Positions 1 to 6,620 of a stretch of DNA of 6,705 nt are shown one piece after another; the stretch's first letter is position 1, and every line of letters begins with the position of its first letter. Origin of the DNA: an uncultured Clostridium sp. Its GTDB lineage: Bacteria > Bacillota > Clostridia > Oscillospirales > Acutalibacteraceae. The position numbers were made by a program, and so were the translations under genes. Location: assembly GCA_900547915.1 (NCBI GenBank), contig URIN01000082.1:1-6705 (forward strand), in the 5' to 3' direction. Below the pieces are notes generated by a model that worked only from the letters and a program-made list of their open reading frames with translations, did not search any database and had not been told where the DNA came from.

Positions 1-45
1 ACACAAGGCTATTCGTCGGCAGCGTCAGATGTGTATAAGAGACAG
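1..45 (+). other. Illumina/Nextera adapter (non-genomic)
   Basis: Bases 13-45 match the Nextera Read 1 transposase adapter exactly. Within it, 27-45 is the 19-bp Tn5 mosaic end. Bases 1-4 (ACAC) fit the end of the P5 oligonucleotide, and 5-12 (AAGGCTAT) sit where the 8-base i5 index belongs; I recall this as the index named S520. The sequence is a library artefact that was not trimmed before assembly. It marks the physical end of a sequenced fragment, so anything read from these bases, including an apparent GTG start at 31, is not biology. Confidence 0.97.
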
Positions 46-2592
46 GAATATAAAGCTGCAGGGATTGTAGATAATTATTCTGCTAGCAACATGTGGGATA
101 ATCAAACCTATCAAATGCGGATTCTACATAATCCATCTGCGGATACTGTAAATGTTGCTTACTATTATTATGACAAAAGTTCTGATAAAAATGAGGGCAT
201 TATTGTAGATGAAAGTGATCCATCAAACTTTTCAGTTGTAATGAAACGTATGCCTGTAAATGTTCAGTATACAGCTGATAGTAACTGGGATAGAACTGTT
301 ATAATTGGCGAAACTGAACAAGGTCAACAGAGAAGCAGCATTGAGAAAATTTCAGGCTCTGGTTCAATTACTCCAATGTATTATATTTTTGGTGGTTCTG
401 CTGATTCAGCAGTCACGTACGGCATAATTAGTGAACAGCATCCTTCAAGTGCTACAGTACAGTGTTCTACTAAAGAAAACGGTGTGGAAATGGTAGAACC
501 TAATACTACTACGACATTAAAAGGTAATGTGTTGTATCAAGAAGGTGCTGTGCGTAACGATAGCAGGGCTAAAAGTTGGAATGAGCTTAATCTCACGTTT
601 GAAATTAAAATGTGTGATAAGTCAAACGAGAGAAAAGCGTATGATGATGCAACTTCTCATGTAGAAAAATCAACTTGGTATACAACAAGTTCTTGGTATA
701 ACTACATGAATGCCATCCTTATTCGTCAGGAATATCTTAACAATTATACTCTTCTTACAACTGACGCAAAGAGACAGTATAATACAGATCCGAAATATTC
801 AACATATGGCGATTATTTCACATATGAAGGACAGGATACTATTGAATTAGCTCATCAGTATCTTCAGAAGAAAGCAGATTTTACTCCTCTTCAGAATGCT
901 CTTGAAGATAAACTTGCAGATTATTCACAGGGTATTACTCTTCCCGATGGCACTAATTATACACCTGATAGCTATACAGCATTTAAGGAAGCATATGAGG
1001 CTGGTCAGGAATTTATGAATCAGGATGCTTATGACACTGAAGATGAGCGTAATAATGTTCCTGGCTATGTACTCACTCCTACTGATGATCCTGATTATAT
1101 AATGGGGCCTGATGTTGATACTAGTGATGACAGCAAGAGACTTGATGTTCAGATTCAGATTGAAGATCTTGCCGATTCTATCAATAATGCTGAACTCTTA
1201 CTTGCAGCTGATGATGATGTATACGTTGCGGTTAAAGAGGAGTTTGAAAGAATCGATAAAACTGCTTATAAAGATAATGGTGCAGGAATTGAAGAAAAAA
1301 TAGATAGTATTGATCGTGATACTTATTTGCAGTATAATGGAGTTAACTACGTGAATGTTCCAAGCACTAATCAAGGTGTATTGGATGGTAAGATAGGCGA
1401 TCTGTTGACGGAGATAAATGTTGGTGATAAAACAAATTCCACACAGGTTAAAACATTCAAAGTTGATTATTCAATCACTCTTGATGGTGTGCCACAAACA
1501 GCAACAACGATAGAAGAAAAAGTTGATTACTATTATGGAGAGACAGCAAATATTGACCTTACCAAATATATGAGTGATCAGTACACAGTAAAATGTACAA
1601 TTACTTCTGAATCAGGTGGAAAAGATCCTACAACATATAATCTTAAGGACAATGACTATATGGTTTCAATTCTTATTCAGGAAGATATAACTGTTGATGT
1701 TGAGATAACAGAAAATGAAGCCATTACAGTTAAAGATTATTATGGTACAGTAATTGGTATTGGTTATATTCCTGAAAACGGCGCAACTGTTGATGTAACA
1801 GGTAATTCTATCCGAATTAACGGTGGTGATCCTATATATGTTAAGGAATCTCCAAGATACAGCTTTGTTAAATGGTCACTTGGCGAAGGTACACATAATA
1901 TTGATAAGGCAACTGTCATTAAGCAGATTGGTGTGCTTAACGAAGGCGATACCAAATATATAAGTGCTGTAAATGGTACGATTAATGGTAAAGAATCATA
2001 TAATACTCCATATCTTAATCTTAAACTCAATCTTGAAGCAGATGAAGGTAAGATTTGGACTCGAACAGTAGATGGTGTCGAGTATCTTGCTTCTTATGAT
2101 TCTTCGTTCGTTGCATTTTCTTCAAATGAAGATGTTATATTTACGGCTTATGATGCTTCAGATCTTCCGGACGCAGCACAGAATAAAGTTATAAATAACA
2201 TTCCTGCAGTTTACGGTACAGGTTACTTCACAAATAATAAATTTACATTATCTTGTGATTACTCAGCACCTTCAGGTATAAAGGTTGTCGAGGCAGGTAT
2301 CATCTGTTCTAGCACAGATGCTGCTTCAACTTCAGAAACGCTTGTTAAGGGCGGGGAAAATACATTTACCGTTCCTGCTAATAGAATTGCTCATTGGAAT
2401 AATAATGATAATTCTGGAACGTTTACTATGACTATGAATAATAGCAGCACAGGTACGTATTATATGCGTGCATATGTAAGTTATACTAAGGATTATGAAG
2501 CTGAAGGTAATTCGGGTATTACGGTTCCTTATGTTACTTACTGTGAAAGAATCTTTAAATGCGAAGATGGCGTTGTAACGCCTGTTGTTTAA
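46..2592 (+). CDS. large secreted/surface-type protein, 5'-truncated
   Basis: This is the last 848 codons of a longer gene. The frame is open from the first genomic base, and the only start-like codon upstream (GTG at 31) lies in the adapter, so the real start and any signal peptide are lost. I recognise no enzyme. Residues are counted from base 46. Residues 1-240 are polar, tyrosine- and asparagine-rich and probably beta-structured. About 270-390 is helical and FIVAR-like (YTPDSYTAFKEAYEAG near 306, then a leucine-rich helix ending NNAELLLAA). A second acidic helical stretch follows to about 460. About 470-560 looks like an Ig-type beta domain. About 560-650 resembles InlB-type bacterial repeats (YYGTVIG ... 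YSFVKWSLGEG). The end resembles a fibronectin-III-like fold (GTYYMRAYVSYT). I see no LPXTG motif, C-terminal membrane helix or dockerin. The role is inferred as an extracellular adhesion or scaffold-type protein. The stop codon overlaps the ribosome-binding site of the next gene. Confidence 0.85.
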   Translation, partial: EYKAAGIVDNYSASNMWDNQTYQMRILHNPSADTVNVAYYYYDKSSDKNEGIIVDESDPSNFSVVMKRMPVNVQYTADSNWDRTVIIGETEQGQQRSSIEKISGSGSITPMYYIFGGSADSAVTYGIISEQHPSSATVQCSTKENGVEMVEPNTTTTLKGNVLYQEGAVRNDSRAKSWNELNLTFEIKMCDKSNERKAYDDATSHVEKSTWYTTSSWYNYMNAILIRQEYLNNYTLLTTDAKRQYNTDPKYSTYGDYFTYEGQDTIELAHQYLQKKADFTPLQNALEDKLADYSQGITLPDGTNYTPDSYTAFKEAYEAGQEFMNQDAYDTEDERNNVPGYVLTPTDDPDYIMGPDVDTSDDSKRLDVQIQIEDLADSINNAELLLAADDDVYVAVKEEFERIDKTAYKDNGAGIEEKIDSIDRDTYLQYNGVNYVNVPSTNQGVLDGKIGDLLTEINVGDKTNSTQVKTFKVDYSITLDGVPQTATTIEEKVDYYYGETANIDLTKYMSDQYTVKCTITSESGGKDPTTYNLKDNDYMVSILIQEDITVDVEITENEAITVKDYYGTVIGIGYIPENGATVDVTGNSIRINGGDPIYVKESPRYSFVKWSLGEGTHNIDKATVIKQIGVLNEGDTKYISAVNGTINGKESYNTPYLNLKLNLEADEGKIWTRTVDGVEYLASYDSSFVAFSSNEDVIFTAYDASDLPDAAQNKVINNIPAVYGTGYFTNNKFTLSCDYSAPSGIKVVEAGIICSSTDAASTSETLVKGGENTFTVPANRIAHWNNNDNSGTFTMTMNNSSTGTYYMRAYVSYTKDYEAEGNSGITVPYVTYCERIFKCEDGVVTPVV

Positions 2593-2599
2593 AAGGAGG
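2592..2599 (+). promoter_or_regulatory. Shine-Dalgarno site overlapping upstream stop codon
   Basis: AAAGGAGG is a near-perfect match to the anti-Shine-Dalgarno sequence and lies 10 nt before the ATG at 2610. Its first base is the last base of the preceding TAA stop. This supports real translation of the very short downstream gene and suggests coupling to the large upstream gene. Confidence 0.85.
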
Positions 2600-2609
2600 C
2601 TGAATATAT

Positions 2610-2738
2610 ATGAAAAAGAAAAATTATATAACTCCTTCTTTTGAAGTAGAGAAATTTAAAGATGCTAGTGTGTTGACAGCTACAAGTGAAAACCCTGACA
2701 CAGGTTTTGATCCTAAATTTGATGGGAATGAATTTTAA
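2610..2738 (+). CDS. 42-residue peptide with YxxPxFEVxxF...VLTATS motif
   Basis: The gene is 43 codons including the stop, starts at ATG and has a strong ribosome-binding site. The peptide begins MKKKNYITPSFEVEKF, continues KDASVLTATSE, and ends in an acidic, Gly/Pro/Asn-rich tail (NPDTGFDPKFDGNEF). It has no signal peptide, cysteine or membrane segment. From memory, short peptides of the form (M)KKxYxxPxxEVxxFxxxDVxTxS are common in gut Clostridia and Bacteroidetes. I cannot name a characterised family or function. The layout (conserved-looking N-terminal half, a VLTATS junction, a variable acidic tail) resembles a leader-plus-core precursor. However, no maturation enzyme, protease or exporter is visible in this window, so a modified-peptide role is only a hypothesis. 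The gene sits 17 nt after the large surface-protein gene and before the terminator at 2800, so it is probably the last gene of that operon. Confidence 0.8.
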   Translation: MKKKNYITPSFEVEKFKDASVLTATSENPDTGFDPKFDGNEF

Positions 2739-2765
2739 TTAAGTGTAAATTTTTCTTAATTAAAA
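2733..2765 (+). repeat. 11-bp perfect inverted repeat at 3' end of peptide gene
   Basis: TTTTAATTAAG (2733-2743) and CTTAATTAAAA (2755-2765) are exact reverse complements separated by 11 nt. The left arm contains the stop codon of the 42-codon gene. The stem is almost wholly A-T and would be weak as RNA. It may be a minor 3'-end structure, or it may reflect base composition. Confidence 0.5.
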
Positions 2766-2799
2766 GTTTTCAAAGTATCACAGGTACATAATGAATTAT

Positions 2800-2828
2800 G
2801 CGGGCAGATTTTATCTGCCCGCTTTTTA
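2800..2828 (+). terminator. Rho-independent terminator of the surface-protein/peptide operon
   Basis: GCGGGCAGAT (2800-2809) pairs perfectly with ATCTGCCCGC (2813-2822) around a 3-nt loop, giving a GC-rich 10-bp stem. TTTTTAT follows directly. It lies 61 nt after the peptide gene's stop codon and ends that transcription unit. Confidence 0.93.
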
Positions 2829-2929
2829 TATGTATAACAGTTTAATAAGCATACTTAATGGTTATGTTTATATAAATTACACTAAATTTTGATTAATCAC
2901 GATTGTTTGTTAATTATTAATATTTTAAG
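2829..2929. other. AT-rich intergenic stretch with no recognised feature
   Basis: The gene-free interval between the two plus-strand units runs from 2739 to 3039. It contains the inverted repeat at 2733-2765, the terminator, the promoter at 2930-2958 and the palindrome at 2994-3005. In this remaining AT-rich stretch I see no RNA gene, no riboswitch-like fold and no convincing short reading frame on either strand. Confidence 0.6.
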
Positions 2930-2958
2930 TTGAAAAAGCGCATTTATGGTGATATTAT
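2930..2958 (+). promoter_or_regulatory. sigma-A-type promoter for the 793-residue secreted protein
   Basis: TTGAAA (2930-2935) and TATTAT (2953-2958) are separated by 17 bp. TG at 2950-2951 is placed as an extended -10 element. Transcription should start near 2965, leaving a leader of about 75 nt before the ATG at 3040. A TATAAT at 2956-2961 overlaps but would need a 20-bp spacer from this -35 box, so I prefer TATTAT. Confidence 0.65.
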
Positions 2959-2993
2959 AATGGTGTGATTTGTAGCGATGGTTTTTTTATTAT

Positions 2994-3005
2994 AAGTTAT
3001 AACTT
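2994..3005. repeat. 12-bp perfect palindrome in the leader
   Basis: AAGTTATAACTT is its own reverse complement. It lies between the predicted transcription start and the ribosome-binding site of the downstream gene, a position suited to a small dimeric regulator. It could also be chance in AT-rich DNA. Confidence 0.35.
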
Positions 3006-3039
3006 GAATCGAATATGCAATATTTTGTGAGGTATTTAT

Positions 3040-5421
3040 ATGAAAAATAGTTTGTATAAGCGAGTTTTAGCTGTTATTTTATCTTGCATACTTGTAATCA
3101 GCATTACTCCAATAATCACATTTGCTGAGGACACTGCTTCTGTTAGCAGTGTTTCACAGTTGGAAAATGCGCTCAGTAATGATAATGTTAAATATATTCA
3201 TATTGCAACCAGTATCGACTTCAAAAGTGATTTAATTACTGATAAAACTATAATAGTTGATAATACGGCAATTTTAACTTGGACGCTTAAGACTGGTGAT
3301 TTTAAAACAGGCAATCTGATCGTTAACGGAAAATTCATTGTGAAAACTGAAGATTCTTTTGTAAGCAGATTGAATGTATACGGACCTGTTGAAAATAATG
3401 GTTCAATCGAAGCACAAGGTGGTGGAAACTGTTTTTGGCATTCACCTACAACTGGTGAAGGTGTATTTACAGGCACTTCTGATACATATATAGATTATGG
3501 CACAATGCCGGATGAAATGCTTCCATCTAATTGCAAAATAAATATCATGAAAGATATTTCTCAAACTTTTAATGCTACTGTTACTCTTGATGAGAGTAAA
3601 ATCGTACCGGGGGAGACACTAACTCCAATAGTTAGTAATCTTATAGACGGAGTTGAAGTATCTGAAGTATTTAATGTTACTTGGAAAAATCCACCGATAA
3701 CAGCGCCGTTATCAAAAGACCCAACATATACTGTTGCTGCATATTTGAGCGGTCAAAACTTAAAGGTTAGTGTATCATGTAAGACGGGATACGCTATGGT
3801 AACGCCAAATGGCCTTAGAGGTTCTATAGATTCTCAGGTCTATGTTGTTAAAGATGTTCAATATCAAACACTTTATGTTGACGGTGCTAACGGCAGTGAT
3901 GCTAATATAGGCTCCAAGGAAAAGCCGCTTAAAACCATAACTTACGCCTTGAATAACATTAACGATAATGGCACTATAATTCTTTTAAGTGATTATTACT
4001 CTGATTATGATGATTCTTATATGTATCCTTTCTATAAGAATGTTACCGTAAAGAGCGGAACATCATCAGTAACAAAGTTTATTTCAACAAGAGATATAAG
4101 AATAGATGATGATGTAACTATTACTTTTGAGAATATTGATTTCGGAACTTCTCTTGTTTCGCTACGTAAGTACAGCAGTCAGTCTAAATGTACGGGTAAT
4201 GTTGTGTTTGACAATGTGACGGGATCTAAACTTTATGTTGATGATGTGAAATCAATAAGTATTAAAAACAGTAATCTTGGTGGAGATTTTAAACCTTCAA
4301 ATGATTTGAGTATAAGTAACTCCACATTCAGTGGCGATTTCAGTTGCGATAATTTCGTTGCCAACGGCAGTGTTTCATTGCTTTTAACTAACAGCATCGA
4401 AGTGAATAATAACATAACAGTTGAAACGGGTAAACCGGTTTCAGTAAAGCCAGCAGATCTTGATAATGGATATGTTGTTGTGAAGCTTCCCGATAGTGAT
4501 AAAGATGGATTATCAAAATTTGTTTTGAATGATACAGATAACGGAAAGTTTACTCTTAAATACCGAAATATTTCTGATGGTCCTTGCCTTGTTGTAACAG
4601 AAAAAGCAGAAGCTGACAGTCCTTTCCATATTGGAAATGTACCGGAGGAAAATAGTCCTGTCTCTGACAATTTGTATGTAGGCGTTCCTGAATATTATTG
4701 TGCAATTGTTAACTCTGCTGTTTGGAGCGGATATACGGATGTGTCCGGTAAAACTTGGCAGAAAGGGGATATTCCAGAACTTACAATTGTTTTAAATACT
4801 GATTTTACAGAGGAGTATTCAGACAGCTACTATTTTGATGATGATTTTGACCCTTCTGGCTTTACTTACTATGACTGGGCCGATGTAAGCCAGTCTGCTT
4901 CTAAATTTTATAAAGAAGATTATATTATAAGCGGCGTAAAAGCTGTTGTTAAAGATGGTCAGGGAGCCTCAAATGACGGCAGGAATTTTACTTTTACACT
5001 TGTTTTTCCTGAAATTGGCGTTACCCATAATTTAGTAAAATTTGATTATAAAGCTCCAACTTGTACGGAAAAAGGAAATATTGAGTATTGGTACTGTAGC
5101 GAGTGTGGTAAGTATTTTATTAATGAATCTGCTACAAAAGAGATTACCTTAGAAGACACTGTTATTCCTGCAACAGGACATTCTTATGTTTACTCAAATC
5201 ATGTTAAAGAGAGTGATGGAACATATCTTGTTTACAGCTGCTCAGTTTGCGGAGATGAACACAAGGAAATTAAAACAACAGTTCTTGAAGGCTTTATGCA
5301 GAATTTTAATAAATTACGTGAAGATGTTGTAAATGGTTATCTTTACGATGTAAATTATGACGGTTATATAAATTCACGTGACCATGCTATAATTCAGGAA
5401 TATCATAAAATCAGTAAATAA
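3040..5421 (+). CDS. secreted multidomain protein: beta-helix-like region, CxxC modules, dockerin-like C-terminus
   Basis: This is a complete 793-residue protein. The start is supported by GAGGT at 3029-3033, 6 nt before the ATG, and by a classic signal peptide: MKNSLYKR, a hydrophobic core, and likely cleavage after Ala29 (TFA|ED). Residues 40-200 form an asparagine-rich beta region. At 277-304, TLYVDGANGSDANIGS then KPLKTITYAL is the start typical of DUF1565/pectin-lyase-like right-handed beta-helices. Short Asn/Ser/Asp-rich strands follow to about 480. I see no clear catalytic residues, so calling it a carbohydrate-active enzyme would be a guess. At 675-738 are Cys675, C686xxC689, an IPATGH segment (His714) and C734xxC737, a module pattern I know from clostridial surface proteins that may bind a metal. 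The last 24 residues hold one dockerin/EF-hand-like calcium loop (D770, N772, D774, D781). It has its own promoter and ends at the shared terminator. It is probably exported and may attach to a partner through the C-terminus. Confidence 0.88.
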   Translation: MKNSLYKRVLAVILSCILVISITPIITFAEDTASVSSVSQLENALSNDNVKYIHIATSIDFKSDLITDKTIIVDNTAILTWTLKTGDFKTGNLIVNGKFIVKTEDSFVSRLNVYGPVENNGSIEAQGGGNCFWHSPTTGEGVFTGTSDTYIDYGTMPDEMLPSNCKINIMKDISQTFNATVTLDESKIVPGETLTPIVSNLIDGVEVSEVFNVTWKNPPITAPLSKDPTYTVAAYLSGQNLKVSVSCKTGYAMVTPNGLRGSIDSQVYVVKDVQYQTLYVDGANGSDANIGSKEKPLKTITYALNNINDNGTIILLSDYYSDYDDSYMYPFYKNVTVKSGTSSVTKFISTRDIRIDDDVTITFENIDFGTSLVSLRKYSSQSKCTGNVVFDNVTGSKLYVDDVKSISIKNSNLGGDFKPSNDLSISNSTFSGDFSCDNFVANGSVSLLLTNSIEVNNNITVETGKPVSVKPADLDNGYVVVKLPDSDKDGLSKFVLNDTDNGKFTLKYRNISDGPCLVVTEKAEADSPFHIGNVPEENSPVSDNLYVGVPEYYCAIVNSAVWSGYTDVSGKTWQKGDIPELTIVLNTDFTEEYSDSYYFDDDFDPSGFTYYDWADVSQSASKFYKEDYIISGVKAVVKDGQGASNDGRNFTFTLVFPEIGVTHNLVKFDYKAPTCTEKGNIEYWYCSECGKYFINESATKEITLEDTVIPATGHSYVYSNHVKESDGTYLVYSCSVCGDEHKEIKTTVLEGFMQNFNKLREDVVNGYLYDVNYDGYINSRDHAIIQEYHKISK

Positions 5422-5458
5422 AAAAATAAGCCACCGAAAATTTCGGTGGCTTATTTTT
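5422..5458. terminator. bidirectional intrinsic terminator between convergent genes
   Basis: A perfect 18-bp inverted repeat (5422-5439 with 5441-5458) is centred on a single base, 5440. Its core CCACCGAAA/TTTCGGTGG is GC-rich. It is flanked by an A-tract on the left and a T-tract on the right, so transcripts from either direction end in a stem followed by uridines. It begins directly after the stop codon of the secreted-protein gene and lies 19 nt past the reverse-transcriptase stop, so it serves both. Confidence 0.93.
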
Positions 5459-5477
5459 AATATTAAATATGTAAAGA

Positions 5478-6419
5478 TTAATAAAGTTCATTTACGTCAT
5501 GTTTGTATTTTATAAATTCTCTGTCGCAAGGGTTTATCATCAGCACATAATTTATTTTACCACATAAGTGGTTTATATAGCTTTGCTTTGTATATTGATT
5601 ATTAATATTGCAATGTTCTAAATGGTTTTCCACACCGAATTTTTTGCAATAATAAATTTCTTTACGTATCTCTTTTCTATAGTAATTAGGCACCTGTAAT
5701 TTTTCATTTACTGTTATCCCTGTTACAACCTGTCTTTTGTTTTTTGGAATAACAATTGTCTTTTTCTCATTAAGGCACAAGTTCATAGAGTTGAGCAGGT
5801 TTGTAACTTTGCAAATTACTAGATCCTTGCTGAAATCTCCTGAAAAGGTCATGTCGTCGCAATATCTCGTGTAATTGATGTTTTTATCTGCGCACCATTT
5901 GCCTAAAATTTCGTCAAATTTTTTCAAAATAATATTTGCTATTGCCGGAGCAGCGGGGGAAACCTGAACAATCGAACCTTCGTAACAGCAAAGTGAAGTC
6001 AAAAGCTTTCCAACACGCACAGAAAAATAATTTTTATTAAAAACATTTAGATAAACACTGTCCTCTGAAATACTGCTGAAAAAATCTGTTATATCCATTT
6101 TCAGAATTGTTTTTCTGTTAAGGTGAGGAAGAGCATTAGAAGTCAATTTCGCTCCTTTATGGTATGCTGTTGCATATGACGATATAGGCATCTGTTCAAG
6201 GTGCTTTTTGAGTATTGCTCTTTGAAGATTTTTAAGATTGTTGTCAGGCACAAGTATTTTTCTGGTAGCACCGTTTTTCTTTGGTATTTCTTTTTTCCTG
6301 TAATGAAATTTTTTTGTTCTGTTAATGTAATATAAATATTGAATGGTATACTTATTATCAAAAAAATCAAGAAGTTTTTGATAATCTTCACATTCAGTAA
6401 ATTTTATGTCATTATTCAT
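5478..6419 (-). CDS. retron-type reverse transcriptase
   Basis: This 313-residue enzyme would copy the msd part of the adjacent RNA into DNA joined to a branch guanosine, making msDNA. Visible motifs are: fingers region KKEIPKKNGATRKILVP (42-58); the retron X motif NAxxH (N95-H99, NALPH); motif A MDITDFF with catalytic Asp109; motif B QVSPAAPAIAN (152-162); the YxDD box as YCDD (186-189) with Asp188 and Asp189; and the retron Y motif VTG (232-234) followed by a basic helix (YYRKEIRKEIYYCKK). Length is normal for a single-domain retron enzyme such as Ec86 (about 320 residues), and no effector domain is fused. The ATG lies just after the a2 repeat of the ncRNA, with GGTGA 4 nt upstream of it as a weak ribosome-binding site. 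Two departures are notable: motif B has Val-Ser-Pro where retrons normally read Gly-Ala-Pro, and the box is YCDD instead of YADD. All three catalytic aspartates are intact, so I expect it to be active. Confidence 0.94.
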   Translation of the reverse strand: MNNDIKFTECEDYQKLLDFFDNKYTIQYLYYINRTKKFHYRKKEIPKKNGATRKILVPDNNLKNLQRAILKKHLEQMPISSYATAYHKGAKLTSNALPHLNRKTILKMDITDFFSSISEDSVYLNVFNKNYFSVRVGKLLTSLCCYEGSIVQVSPAAPAIANIILKKFDEILGKWCADKNINYTRYCDDMTFSGDFSKDLVICKVTNLLNSMNLCLNEKKTIVIPKNKRQVVTGITVNEKLQVPNYYRKEIRKEIYYCKKFGVENHLEHCNINNQYTKQSYINHLCGKINYVLMINPCDREFIKYKHDVNELY

Positions 6420-6429
6420 AATATCACCG

Positions 6430-6439
6430 TGGGCAGAGG
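6430..6439 (-). repeat. retron a2 repeat (pairs with a1 at 6588-6597)
   Basis: Plus-strand TGGGCAGAGG is the perfect reverse complement of 6588-6597, about 150 nt away. In known retrons this pairing brings the branch guanosine next to the start of the reverse-transcribed region. The repeat ends 10 bases before the reverse-transcriptase ATG. Confidence 0.85.
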
Positions 6440-6452
6440 CACAATAAAATCT

Positions 6453-6516
6453 GTATTCTTTTAGCTTTATGGTATTGCAAACGAAGTTTGCTTAAATAAA
6501 GCGTTAAAAAGAATGC
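6453..6516 (-). repeat. msd long hairpin
   Basis: Plus-strand arms 6453-6462 and 6507-6516 pair over 10 positions with one imperfect position. That position is A/C in the RNA but G/T wobble in the DNA copy. Arms 6464-6470 and 6496-6502 add a perfect 7-bp segment, and 6477-6482 with 6486-6491 cap the structure with 6 bp. Small internal loops separate the three segments. A long, interrupted stem is the usual shape of msDNA. Confidence 0.75.
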
Positions 6517-6587
6517 CGAGGAAGCTTTATTTATATTTAGTATGACTGCGACTCGCGGCCACTGCTTTCCTTGAAAGCAAAACACTA

Positions 6588-6597
6588 CCTCTGCCCA
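6588..6597 (-). repeat. retron a1 repeat (pairs with a2 at 6430-6439)
   Basis: This is the 5' partner of the a1/a2 stem, near the 5' end of the ncRNA, about 17 nt after the predicted transcription start. Its first two RNA bases also belong to the leader hairpin at 6596-6615. Confidence 0.85.
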
Positions 6598-6615
6598 TAA
6601 GGGAAAGTCCCTATG
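6596..6615 (-). repeat. leader hairpin at the 5' end of the retron transcript
   Basis: On the plus strand CATA-A-GGGA, a 3-nt loop, then TCCC-TATG form 8 bp with one bulged base. It lies at or next to the predicted transcription start and shares bases 6596-6597 with a1, so the two pairings compete at that edge. It may protect or help define the 5' end of the RNA. Confidence 0.55.
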
Positions 6616-6620
6616 TGGTT

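Larger units (their letters stand above)
6430..6598 (-). ncRNA. retron msr-msd RNA (candidate)
   Basis: The region sits immediately upstream of the retron reverse transcriptase on the same strand and has the expected architecture. In RNA order: a1 UGGGCAGAGG (complement of 6588-6597); UAGUG, a likely site of the branch guanosine (complement of 6585 is my best guess); a 7-bp msr hairpin UGCUUUC/GAAAGCA with a 3-nt loop (6563-6579); a possible short GCG/CGC hairpin (about 6550-6556); then the msd. The msd is dominated by one long hairpin between the complements of 6507-6516 plus 6496-6502 and those of 6453-6462 plus 6464-6470, capped by GCAAAC-UUC-GUUUGC (6477-6491). It closes with a2 CCUCUGCCCA (6430-6439), the exact complement of a1. 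The predicted msDNA would be plus-strand sequence from about 6440 to about 6535. Ends are approximate. No reads support it, but position, a1/a2 repeat and hairpins agree. Confidence 0.85.

Noticed and set aside
27..45. Tn5 mosaic end, suggesting a transposon
   Set aside because: It is joined to the Nextera primer part and an index, so it is library adapter, not a mobile element.
31..45. GTG start of the first protein
   Set aside because: It lies inside the adapter; the gene is truncated at its 5' end.
1112..1303. 63-codon open frame on the plus strand
   Set aside because: It lies wholly inside the large protein gene in another frame, is low in complexity and has no ribosome-binding context that stands out.
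1764..2030. 88-codon antisense open frame
   Set aside because: It is a shadow of the large protein gene, with no recognisable motif.
3085..3087. Cys16 as a lipobox cysteine of the secreted protein
   Set aside because: Leucine at -2 fits poorly, and a long hydrophobic stretch follows the cysteine, so normal cleavage after Ala29 is more likely.
3198..3476. 92-codon antisense open frame
   Set aside because: It is a shadow of the 793-residue gene, which has a convincing start, signal peptide and domains.
4233..4670. 145-codon antisense open frame
   Set aside because: It is Ser/Leu/Thr-rich translation opposite the beta-helix region and shows no domain pattern.
6143..6391. 82-codon open frame overlapping the reverse transcriptase
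   Set aside because: It is an alternative frame of the same strand within a gene carrying all retron motifs.
5478..6419. Group II intron or diversity-generating-retroelement reverse transcriptase
   Set aside because: There is no maturase or endonuclease domain and no template/variable repeat pair, while the retron-specific NAxxH and VTG motifs are present.
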